In this document: positions 7,536 to 14,436 of the stretch, piece by piece
How the letters are laid out: each line of letters begins with the position of its first letter
Numbering within the stretch: position 1 is the stretch's first letter
DNA from: Methanobacteriota archaeon
GTDB taxonomy: Archaea > Halobacteriota > Syntropharchaeia > JACQPP01
Reading direction: 5' to 3'
Assembly: GCA_016207465.1 (NCBI GenBank)
Contig: JACQPP010000082.1
Coordinates: 1 to 21,460, forward strand
DNA length: 21,460 nucleotides
Notes under the pieces: generated by a model
Told to the model about the DNA's origin: nothing
The model's input: only the letters and a program-made list of their open reading frames with translations
Databases searched by the model: none
Made by a program: the position numbers and the translations under genes

Positions 7536-9380
7536 GCGAGTCGAGTTCCCGTAAAGAGTGACAAGGTAGGCGTGTTCTGCGGCGATGGGGAGTCCCCGGT
7601 GGAGCCGGTAGGGTGTGTCCTCCAGCCATCGGGGGAGCTGCCAGTAGACACGCTGGGCTTCCGTGAGGACGGTTGCATTCTCGCGGAGGGACTGGTTGAA
7701 CGGGCTCTCCAGGCAACCGTATCCCGTGGCGCCGTATTCCCATGGAATCATGGTGTACCAGTCCCGGTAGTCTCCGACAAGCTCCCGGCACGCCTCCGGT
7801 CCGGCCTCCATCCGCCACCGCTCGTAGTAGATGTAATCCACCGGCAAGACCTCCGATGCGCCCCTCGGGATGCCCTCCGGGGTGACGACGCCCCGGTCCC
7901 GGGTGAGACGGTACCTCGGGTGCCGGAGGCTGATGCTGTAGAAGGGGAGGTCTGCCGGGCCCCGCTGGAACCGGTAACGGAGTTCAAAGGTGCTGATGGG
8001 GTCGTACCGGGTCGAATAGATGTAGGCGTCGGTGAGATTCAGCAGGGTGAAGGCCGGTTTCACCTCCGTCTCCGCCCGGGCCGTGGCATCCATGGAGCCA
8101 GCGATGTTGAAGTCGGAGGCCCCCAGGTGGTACGCCAGGAGGACCGCGGCCACCAGAGCGACGCCCCTGGTGAGGCGATGGTTCTCCGGAGCCCGGAGCC
8201 TCCGGAGGGCGTCCACCACCAGCCACGCCAGCAAGGGGAAGAAGGTGATGAGGCTGCGGGTGGTCGTTTGCGCCCTCACGGTGGGCACGAACCCCGTCCC
8301 CAGGATCAGCGAGGTGAGGCCCAGTAGCACGATAAGGCTGTAGGCGCGGCCGGGCTCCTCCCCCCGCAGCGCGGTCAGGCCCAGGGCGCCCAGGGCCAGC
8401 AGGGCGTAGAGGGCGATGAGGGGCTCCAGCTCCAGCGGGGGGAACAGAGTCTCCCAGAATGTCCAGGAGTTCAGGGGAGAGGAGAGCGCGAAGGTGGCCA
8501 CCACCGGGAGGAGGATGCCCCCCACGGCCGCAGTGGGGAGCCACTTCCCGTCCCGGAGCCGGGGAAGGAGTCGGAGGGCGGCCAAGGCCAAGACCAGAAC
8601 CCCGGCGAAGAGGATGGGCGAGGTGAACTGGTAGAGGTTGAAGACCACGTGGAGCCCCAGTTCCGCCGGGGAGAATCTCTTGGGGTCGAGGCTTCCGGTG
8701 GGATCGGAGACCACGGAGGCGATGAGGGAGAGAATGGTGGCGGCTACCGCCAGGGTCCCCGCGAGCCACTGGGCTCGCGTGAGTCGTTTCTCTCTCCAGG
8801 GGCGGTAGGCGAGGCCCACCACCCCCAGGGCCAGGAGTCCCCGGATGGACTCCTTGAGGAACACCCCTCCAAGGGAGAGGGCCACGAACCCCGCCAGGGC
8901 CCATCCGGTTCTCCGCCTCTCCGCGGGCGCGCGCCCGAGATAGAGGAAGAGGATGAGCGTGGCATACAATATGGGGACCGCCATCAGCTCGGCCTCGATG
9001 GCATGGAAGAGGTTGAACCAGGTGGGGGGCGCCGCCGCGTAGAGGAGGGCGGCGAGGGCCGCGGGCCCCCGGGGGCTGTTCATGCGTGTGTGGAACCCGT
9101 ACACGGCGAGCGTCCCGGCGGCCAGGAGAAGTGCGTTGACAAGGTGGAAGGCCATGGGGCTGGGCCCCACCACCCCGTGGAGTCCCGCGATGAGCATCAG
9201 GTGGAGGGGGCGGTAGTAGAAGCCCCACGCCTTGGTGGCGAAAAGCTCCAGGGACGGCCGGCTGCCCTGGACCACCACATCGAAGAAATCGTAGGCCCAG
9301 AAGGGGGTCTGGATGGGGGCAAGTCCGATGAGCAGTGCCACCAGCCCCACCAGGAGGAGAATCCGGCGCCGGGAGTCCAT
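7530..9380 (-). CDS. Polytopic membrane protein, GT-C-like family, paralogue A
   Basis: This 616-residue protein has many transmembrane segments over residues 7-425 and a C-terminal extracytoplasmic domain of about 190 residues. Visible motifs are YDFFD (30-34, acidic pair after helix 1), YRPLH (56-60), EAELMA (129-134), FLKES (174-178), NLYQF (248-252) and WLEDTPYRLHRGLP (585-598). The first acidic loop and the topology fit GT-C glycosyltransferases, so transfer of a lipid-linked sugar outside the membrane is the likely role. The STT3/AglB WWDYG signature is absent. It is closely related to 14437-16302: I count 36 identities in the first 60 residues. The ATG at 9380 has a GGAGG three bases upstream, which is unusually close. 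It is divergent from the beta-helix gene at 9451, which suggests shared control. Confidence 0.8.
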   Translation of the reverse strand: MDSRRRILLLVGLVALLIGLAPIQTPFWAYDFFDVVVQGSRPSLELFATKAWGFYYRPLHLMLIAGLHGVVGPSPMAFHLVNALLLAAGTLAVYGFHTRMNSPRGPAALAALLYAAAPPTWFNLFHAIEAELMAVPILYATLILFLYLGRAPAERRRTGWALAGFVALSLGGVFLKESIRGLLALGVVGLAYRPWREKRLTRAQWLAGTLAVAATILSLIASVVSDPTGSLDPKRFSPAELGLHVVFNLYQFTSPILFAGVLVLALAALRLLPRLRDGKWLPTAAVGGILLPVVATFALSSPLNSWTFWETLFPPLELEPLIALYALLALGALGLTALRGEEPGRAYSLIVLLGLTSLILGTGFVPTVRAQTTTRSLITFFPLLAWLVVDALRRLRAPENHRLTRGVALVAAVLLAYHLGASDFNIAGSMDATARAETEVKPAFTLLNLTDAYIYSTRYDPISTFELRYRFQRGPADLPFYSISLRHPRYRLTRDRGVVTPEGIPRGASEVLPVDYIYYERWRMEAGPEACRELVGDYRDWYTMIPWEYGATGYGCLESPFNQSLRENATVLTEAQRVYWQLPRWLEDTPYRLHRGLPIAAEHAYLVTLYGNSTRG

Positions 9381-9450
9381 CAACCTCCCGGTTTGATGGC
9401 CGGGGGCAATAGGCTTTTGCGGCTCCCCAGGCCAACTATCTTCCAACACC
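9381..9450. promoter_or_regulatory. 70-bp divergent promoter region (GT-C A / beta-helix protein)
   Basis: The only A/T-rich string, CAATAGGCTTTTGC (9407-9420), is central. On the minus strand its TATTG part lies about 28 bp from the ATG at 9380. It also lies about 40 bp from the ATG at 9451. The match to a TATA box is weak in both directions. Two start codons 70 bp apart leave room for only one compact regulatory region. Confidence 0.4.
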
Positions 9451-11778
9451 ATGACACCACCGTGGGCCCCCTTGTTTCTCGCCCTCCTTGTCCTCTCTCT
9501 CCCCGCCGGCGCCGCCTGCGCACCCGGCTCCGCCGGATGGCGTGTCCTCCCCGGCGAGTCCTGCACCCTGCGGCAGGCCACCCTCTCCATCCCCGGCGAC
9601 CTCATCGTGGAGGGGGCGCTCCACCTCGACGGGGTCCGCCTCCGCGTCGCCTCCGACGGCAACGGGAGCCGGGGGGTCCATGTGGCCCCCGAGGGGTTCC
9701 TGCGCATCGACAACGGCTCCCGGGTGGAGAGCGCAGGGGAGGGGCAATACTACCGCTTTCGCGTCCGGGGTCGCCTCGACCTCCGGGGCTCCACCGTGGT
9801 CTCGGTGTGGGGAGACCTCCCCATCTATACCCGTCCCTTTGAGGGAGCCGACCTCTCCGAGGGGACCCCCTACGTGCGGGCCGTGGATGACCCGGGGGGA
9901 GTGGTGCTGGAGGGGCCGGGGAGCCGCATCGATTCCAGCCGGTTCGAGGGGGCCCGCACCATCGCCGTCCAGGTCCGCGACACCTCCGGGGTGGAGGTGG
10001 TCAACACCACCATCGCCGGGGGCCTGCTGGGGGTCGTTCTGGTGAACGCCACCGGGAGCCGGGTGTCCGGCAACATGGTCTCCCACTCCCAGTTCCAGGC
10101 CATCGCCCTCTACAACTCCCGGGACAACACGGTGGAGGGGAACACGGTGGAGGACGGCCGGATGTTCGGCCTCTACTCCAACTTCTCCCGGGGGAACACC
10201 TTCCGGGGGAACCGGGTCCTCCGCACCGGATACGGGGCCCGCGTGGGGAACTGGAGCCGTGACACACTACTTGAAAAGAATGTGTTAAAAGATAATGATT
10301 GGGGCGTCTCCCTCTCCAAGGCCATCAATGTCACCCTGGCCTCCAACCGGGTGGAGGGGAGCCGGGTGGTCGGGATGGGCCTCCACCGGGCCCCCAACGT
10401 CACTGTGGCGGACAATGCTCTCTCTTCCAACCGGGAGGAGGTCCGCCTGAGCAGCACCGAGGGGGCCCGCCTCCGGGGGAACCGCTTCCGGAATGCCACT
10501 CCGCCCTATATCCTCCCGCAGCCTGGGGAGTTCTCCACTCTGGACCACCAGATGGAGGACAACACCGCCGATGGGCGCCCCATCCTCTACCTCAACCGCG
10601 AGGAGGAGAGGACCCTGGAGGGGCTCGACGCGGCCCAGGTATTCCTGTTCTCAAGCCCCAACGTGACCTTGCGCGGGGGACGGGTCTCCCCGGGGGGTCT
10701 GGTGGCGGTGGAGTCTCGGGGGCTCCGCTTGCAGGGGATGGAGGTCGAGGGGACGCCGGATGGCGTGGTCCTCCAGGGGAGCCGCGGGGTTCGGATAGAG
10801 GGAAGTCGCATCTTGGGGGGGAGGAGGGGGCTGGTGGTGGACTCCTCCGAGGCCCGGGTGGAGGGGAGCCGGGTGCGCTCGGGCTCCCGGGGAGTCCTGG
10901 TCTCTTATTTCCGGCTGGAGATGTCCAACTCCACCATCGAGGACTCTCCGGAGGGCGGCCTGGTGGTGCAGGGCATTTCCGGGGTGCGGTTCCGGAACAC
11001 CTCGCCGGGGTTGCTCCCGCCCCTGGTGGAGGCGTCTTCCAGCCTCACTCTGGCGTGGCCGGTGACCGTGGACCTGGGGCCAGAGGGGACGGGGGCCACG
11101 GTCTCTCTCCGGGACGCAGCGGGGCGTGAGGTCTTCGCGGGGACTGCTGGGGCGGGCGGACGAGTGGTGATTCCGGAGGTGGTGGATTTCACGGATGCCG
11201 GTGGCTCCCGGACGGCCCCGGGTCCCTATGCACTCTCCATTGCCCAGAGCTCCGCGGAAATCCGCCGGGCCACGCTGGTGGTCCAGGGGCCGCTCTATTT
11301 GGACTCCGGGAGTCTCTCCGGAGAGGAGCGGGTGGTGGTGGGCTATGCCGGTGGCCTGGTGGCCGAGGCCCGAGGGGTCTCCGCGGCGGCCCTGCCCCCG
11401 GGAACCCGCTTCCAGCATCGCACCTCCCCTCCTCCGGGGATTGAGCCGGCGGGACCCGGGATGGCCTACCTGCATTTCGAGCCCGGCCTGAGGGATGCCC
11501 AGGTGAAACTTGGGGAGAGACCGGGCGCCATCCAAACGTATGACGGCGCGTGGAAGGAGGTGGCCGGAGGCGCAGGGGAGGTGGTGCGGCTGGGGAATCT
11601 CTCTCTCCTGGCCTTCCCTCTCCCTGTCTCCACCGATGCCACCCCGCGGGTGACACCCGGCGGGGCTCCCCGGTATCTGCAGAGTCCCTCTCCTACACCC
11701 CGGGCGGGGGAGGGGGGATGGCCGGCCTTGGCTGCCCTCCTGGCAGTGGTCCTCTGGCTCCGCATTCGCCGCGGGTAA
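9451..11778 (+). CDS. Exported parallel beta-helix surface protein with C-terminal membrane anchor
   Basis: This 775-residue protein has a signal peptide (about 1-22), then a short module with two cysteines (23 and 38) and the motif WRVLPGESC. A right-handed parallel beta-helix follows, with PbH1/NosD-like repeats of about 23 residues (about 150-350 and 400-520), for example NTVEGNTVEDGRMFG and NVTVADNALSSN. The segment DGRPILYLN (374-382) interrupts the helix, as is common in archaeal NosD-like proteins. Later come beta-rich regions, a Pro-rich linker (about 728-750) and a final hydrophobic helix with basic tail (about 756-775). Thirteen sequons are visible. Such proteins often bind or process surface carbohydrate, or serve structurally; no catalytic site can be assigned. 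An A/T-rich patch at 10261-10302 encodes residues about 271-284. It ends 8 bp before the convergent GT-C gene C. Confidence 0.87.
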   Translation: MTPPWAPLFLALLVLSLPAGAACAPGSAGWRVLPGESCTLRQATLSIPGDLIVEGALHLDGVRLRVASDGNGSRGVHVAPEGFLRIDNGSRVESAGEGQYYRFRVRGRLDLRGSTVVSVWGDLPIYTRPFEGADLSEGTPYVRAVDDPGGVVLEGPGSRIDSSRFEGARTIAVQVRDTSGVEVVNTTIAGGLLGVVLVNATGSRVSGNMVSHSQFQAIALYNSRDNTVEGNTVEDGRMFGLYSNFSRGNTFRGNRVLRTGYGARVGNWSRDTLLEKNVLKDNDWGVSLSKAINVTLASNRVEGSRVVGMGLHRAPNVTVADNALSSNREEVRLSSTEGARLRGNRFRNATPPYILPQPGEFSTLDHQMEDNTADGRPILYLNREEERTLEGLDAAQVFLFSSPNVTLRGGRVSPGGLVAVESRGLRLQGMEVEGTPDGVVLQGSRGVRIEGSRILGGRRGLVVDSSEARVEGSRVRSGSRGVLVSYFRLEMSNSTIEDSPEGGLVVQGISGVRFRNTSPGLLPPLVEASSSLTLAWPVTVDLGPEGTGATVSLRDAAGREVFAGTAGAGGRVVIPEVVDFTDAGGSRTAPGPYALSIAQSSAEIRRATLVVQGPLYLDSGSLSGEERVVVGYAGGLVAEARGVSAAALPPGTRFQHRTSPPPGIEPAGPGMAYLHFEPGLRDAQVKLGERPGAIQTYDGAWKEVAGGAGEVVRLGNLSLLAFPLPVSTDATPRVTPGGAPRYLQSPSPTPRAGEGGWPALAALLAVVLWLRIRRG

Positions 11779-11786
11779 CCCGTGGT

Positions 11787-13625
11787 TTATGGATTCGAGG
11801 GGACCCGGTAGAGGCCATGGAGGGCCTCGTATTCCTCCACCCAGGGCACTCCGGACAGCAGGCGGAGCGGGGTGTCCTCCAGCCAGGGAGACAGCTGGAG
11901 GAAGAGCGCCCTCCTCTCTTCGAGTCGGACCAATGTGGCCAGGGAGGTCTCGAGGGGCATCTCCCGGGTGTGGATAAATCGCCCCAGCAACTGGGTGGGG
12001 ACGCCAAAGTAGTCGGGGGGAAGGTCCCCGCGGAGAGACGTCCACCCCACTCGGGGGCCCGTTTTCTCGATGTAGTAATAGGTGGTGGTGCGGAGCTCGG
12101 CGCGGGAGACGGGTTGGTCCGGCGTCACCGACTGGAAGTTGGGGAGCGTGCCCGAGTAGCCGCGGCCTCTCAGCTCCTCGATGTAGACCACCCAGGGGTT
12201 GACCTGGCGGAGGGCGGCGCCCTCCAGGGGCTGGCTGGCCAGGGCCTGCCGGACGGGGTGGAGGGCGGTGGCCTCGGCCATGTTCCGGGTGGTCAGATTG
12301 AGGGAGCCGGCGGCCGTGTGGTAGAGGACCATGACGATGAGGACGGCGGCCACCGCCCGCGTCATCCGGTCCCTCGGTGGCGATGGCCCCCCCGTCGGGG
12401 TACCGGCGCCGCCGGAGGCCCGGAGCCGGGCCAGGGAGTCCGCCAGAACCCAGTAGATGAGAGGGAGGACCATGATGTAGGTTCGGGTCGATGTGATGGA
12501 CCTGTTGAGCCCGACGAGGGAGAGGAAGGTCGCCATGGCGATGAACACCGCCAGGGGGGCACCGCTGTAGAACCACTCCACGGTGAGGTCCCACCGGGCC
12601 AGCCGGAGTCCGAGACCGGCCAGCAGAAGGAGGCCGAAGAAGACCCGGTACGAGTGGGACTCCACCGTGAAGAAGATGGTCTCGTGGTAGGTGACGAAGA
12701 TGAGCAGGGGGGCGGCCAAGAGGAGGACCAGGAGCAGTGGCCCGGCCGCTCTCCGCCCCCGGGGGAGCGCCGCCAGGAAGATGGCGGCGGCGCTGGCGAA
12801 AAGAAGGGGATACGAGAACTGGACAAGGTTGTGGTACGCGAACAAGAGAGAGGTGGATGACGAGAACTCGAAAGCCCGGTCTGTGGCGAGCCTCGGCGTA
12901 AACGCCAGATGGAGGCCAATGGCGAGGAGGTATCCGGCGACCGCCCACACGAAGCCTACCTTCTGGCTCCGGCTCAGCCGGTGCTGCCGCCACCTCCAGA
13001 ACACGTAGGCGCCGAGGATGGGGGGCAGCATTCCCAGGAAGGTCTCCTTGGAGAGGCTGCCGGCCAGGGTCGCCACGGTGAGCAGAGGCCACAGCCGCCG
13101 GGCCCGGGCCGCCGGCGCCTCCCGCAGTCTCTCCATAACGAGGAGGACGGCATAGAGGCAGATACCGGCCATGAACTCGGCATCCAGGGCCTTCATCATG
13201 GCGTAGATGACCGGGGTGGAGATGGCGAAGAGCAGGGAGGCGCCGAAGGCGGTTCCCCGCCTCTCGGGCGCCAGGAGGAGGTGAAACCGATAGACGAGAA
13301 GAGTGAAGAGCCCCAGCATCATCCCCGCCGTCAAGTAGTATGGGGCCGATGTCGTGCCCCAGAGAGCATAGAAGACTTTCGACTGGAGGAAGGGGAGGGG
13401 GCGGTAAATCTTGCCCTGGGCTGAGGTGGTCAACAGACCCTCCCAGGGGATTTCGTTGGTGACACCTATGATATCATATACGGTGGAGTCTATCAGCGGA
13501 ACCGTGGAGAGCAGGAGGGAGAGGCCGATGGGGATGAGGAGGAGGGAGAGGGGCGCGGCCCACTTTCGGAGGCTGCGGGGCCCCAAGGAGGTGGTCTCCG
13601 AGACCCCGGGTGCTTCTGGGTCCAT
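11787..13625 (-). CDS. Polytopic membrane protein, GT-C-like family, paralogue C (divergent)
   Basis: This 612-residue protein has about a dozen hydrophobic segments between residues 22 and 435 and a C-terminal extracytoplasmic domain. It keeps the motif order of paralogues A and B in degenerate form: VYDIIGV (49-55), YRPL (74-77), DAEFMA (148-153), LSKET (191-195), NLVQF (266-270) and WLEDTPLRLLSGVP (581-594). The second acidic residue after helix 1 is not clearly kept, so donor use or activity may differ. It is last in a leftward run after GT-C B and a GT2. A gap of 53 bp with a TAATAC box about 30 bp before the ATG suggests its own promoter. The sequence before the ATG is C-rich on the coding strand, with no ribosome-binding site, so a leaderless message is likely. 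Function is inferred from the family. Confidence 0.78.
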   Translation of the reverse strand: MDPEAPGVSETTSLGPRSLRKWAAPLSLLLIPIGLSLLLSTVPLIDSTVYDIIGVTNEIPWEGLLTTSAQGKIYRPLPFLQSKVFYALWGTTSAPYYLTAGMMLGLFTLLVYRFHLLLAPERRGTAFGASLLFAISTPVIYAMMKALDAEFMAGICLYAVLLVMERLREAPAARARRLWPLLTVATLAGSLSKETFLGMLPPILGAYVFWRWRQHRLSRSQKVGFVWAVAGYLLAIGLHLAFTPRLATDRAFEFSSSTSLLFAYHNLVQFSYPLLFASAAAIFLAALPRGRRAAGPLLLVLLLAAPLLIFVTYHETIFFTVESHSYRVFFGLLLLAGLGLRLARWDLTVEWFYSGAPLAVFIAMATFLSLVGLNRSITSTRTYIMVLPLIYWVLADSLARLRASGGAGTPTGGPSPPRDRMTRAVAAVLIVMVLYHTAAGSLNLTTRNMAEATALHPVRQALASQPLEGAALRQVNPWVVYIEELRGRGYSGTLPNFQSVTPDQPVSRAELRTTTYYYIEKTGPRVGWTSLRGDLPPDYFGVPTQLLGRFIHTREMPLETSLATLVRLEERRALFLQLSPWLEDTPLRLLSGVPWVEEYEALHGLYRVPSNP

Positions 13626-13652
13626 GGGTGGGAGGAGGTAGGGGGGCGGGAG

Positions 13653-13658
13653 TAATAC
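13653..13658 (-). promoter_or_regulatory. TATA-like box for GT-C paralogue C
   Basis: GTATTA on the minus strand is centred about 30 bp before the ATG at 13625, in the 53-bp space after the GT2 gene. The distance fits a leaderless archaeal transcript. The match is short and could be chance. Confidence 0.35.
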
Positions 13659-13678
13659 CTTTGTTGCCGTGGGGGTCC

Positions 13679-14422
13679 TCAGTGTTTCTTGGGGGTGTCC
13701 ACAGAGGGTTGTGCGGGGGGGTTGTAGGCCCCCTGGCGGTAGCGGTGGAGGCAGCGGAGGATGCGGAGGCCGTAGCGGATGGGGTTGAGGTGGCTGGAGC
13801 CCGGGAAGTAGGCGACCTGGACGGGGAACTCGTGGATGGGGAGCCCCCGCCGGATGGCGGCGAGGAGCATTTCGGTGTCGAACTCGTAGTAGTCGGAGAA
13901 CTCTTCATAGGGGATGGACTCCAGGGCTCGGCGGGTATAGGCGCGGAATCCGGAGTGGTAGCCATGGAGGCGGGCCCCGGTGGCGCGGTTCTGGAGGGCG
14001 GTGAGGAGTCGGCTGCCCCATCGCTTGTGGAGGGGCATGCCGTGGGCGCGGGCCTCGGAGAGGGGGAGGTAGCCGATGGCCACCTGGGCCCGCCCGTCGT
14101 GGAGGGGAGCCAGCAGGTCGGGGAGCCTCTCCGGGGGGTACTGGCCGTCGGAGTGCAGGAGAGCAACCAGGAATGCCCCTTCCTGGAGGGCGCGGCGGAA
14201 GCCGCTCTTCTGGGCGGCTCCGTATCCCCTGGGCCGGGGGTGGGTGAGGAGGGTGAGTGGGAGGGAGCGTTTCTCGGCAGCCCGGCGGGCCTCCAGGGCG
14301 GTGGTATCGCGGGAGCCGTCGTCCACCACCACCAGGCGCCAATCGCCGGGGGGCAGACGGGCGAGGACCCCGGGGAGTGTGGCGGCGGCGTCGCGGGCGG
14401 GAACCAGTAGATATACGCTCAT
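13679..14422 (-). CDS. GT2 family glycosyltransferase, polyprenyl-phosphate glycosyl synthase-like
   Basis: This 247-residue GT-A fold enzyme contains the nucleotide-sugar motif VVVDDGSRD (31-39), GYGAAQKSGF (67-75 region), and HSDGQYPPE (90-98), which stands where DXD-type metal ligands lie in this family. The later YEFDTEM and the EFPVQVAYF strand are typical of dolichol-phosphate mannose/glucose synthase relatives. No membrane helix is visible, so it should work at the cytoplasmic face and load a sugar from a nucleotide donor onto a lipid phosphate. It starts 14 bp after the stop of GT-C B, with GGAGGG (plus-strand 14429-14434) six bases before the ATG, so the two are surely co-transcribed. 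This pairing suggests that it makes the lipid-linked donor for B. The sugar is unknown. Confidence 0.9.
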   Translation of the reverse strand: MSVYLLVPARDAAATLPGVLARLPPGDWRLVVVDDGSRDTTALEARRAAEKRSLPLTLLTHPRPRGYGAAQKSGFRRALQEGAFLVALLHSDGQYPPERLPDLLAPLHDGRAQVAIGYLPLSEARAHGMPLHKRWGSRLLTALQNRATGARLHGYHSGFRAYTRRALESIPYEEFSDYYEFDTEMLLAAIRRGLPIHEFPVQVAYFPGSSHLNPIRYGLRILRCLHRYRQGAYNPPAQPSVDTPKKH

Positions 14423-14436
14423 CGAGGCCCTCCGGC

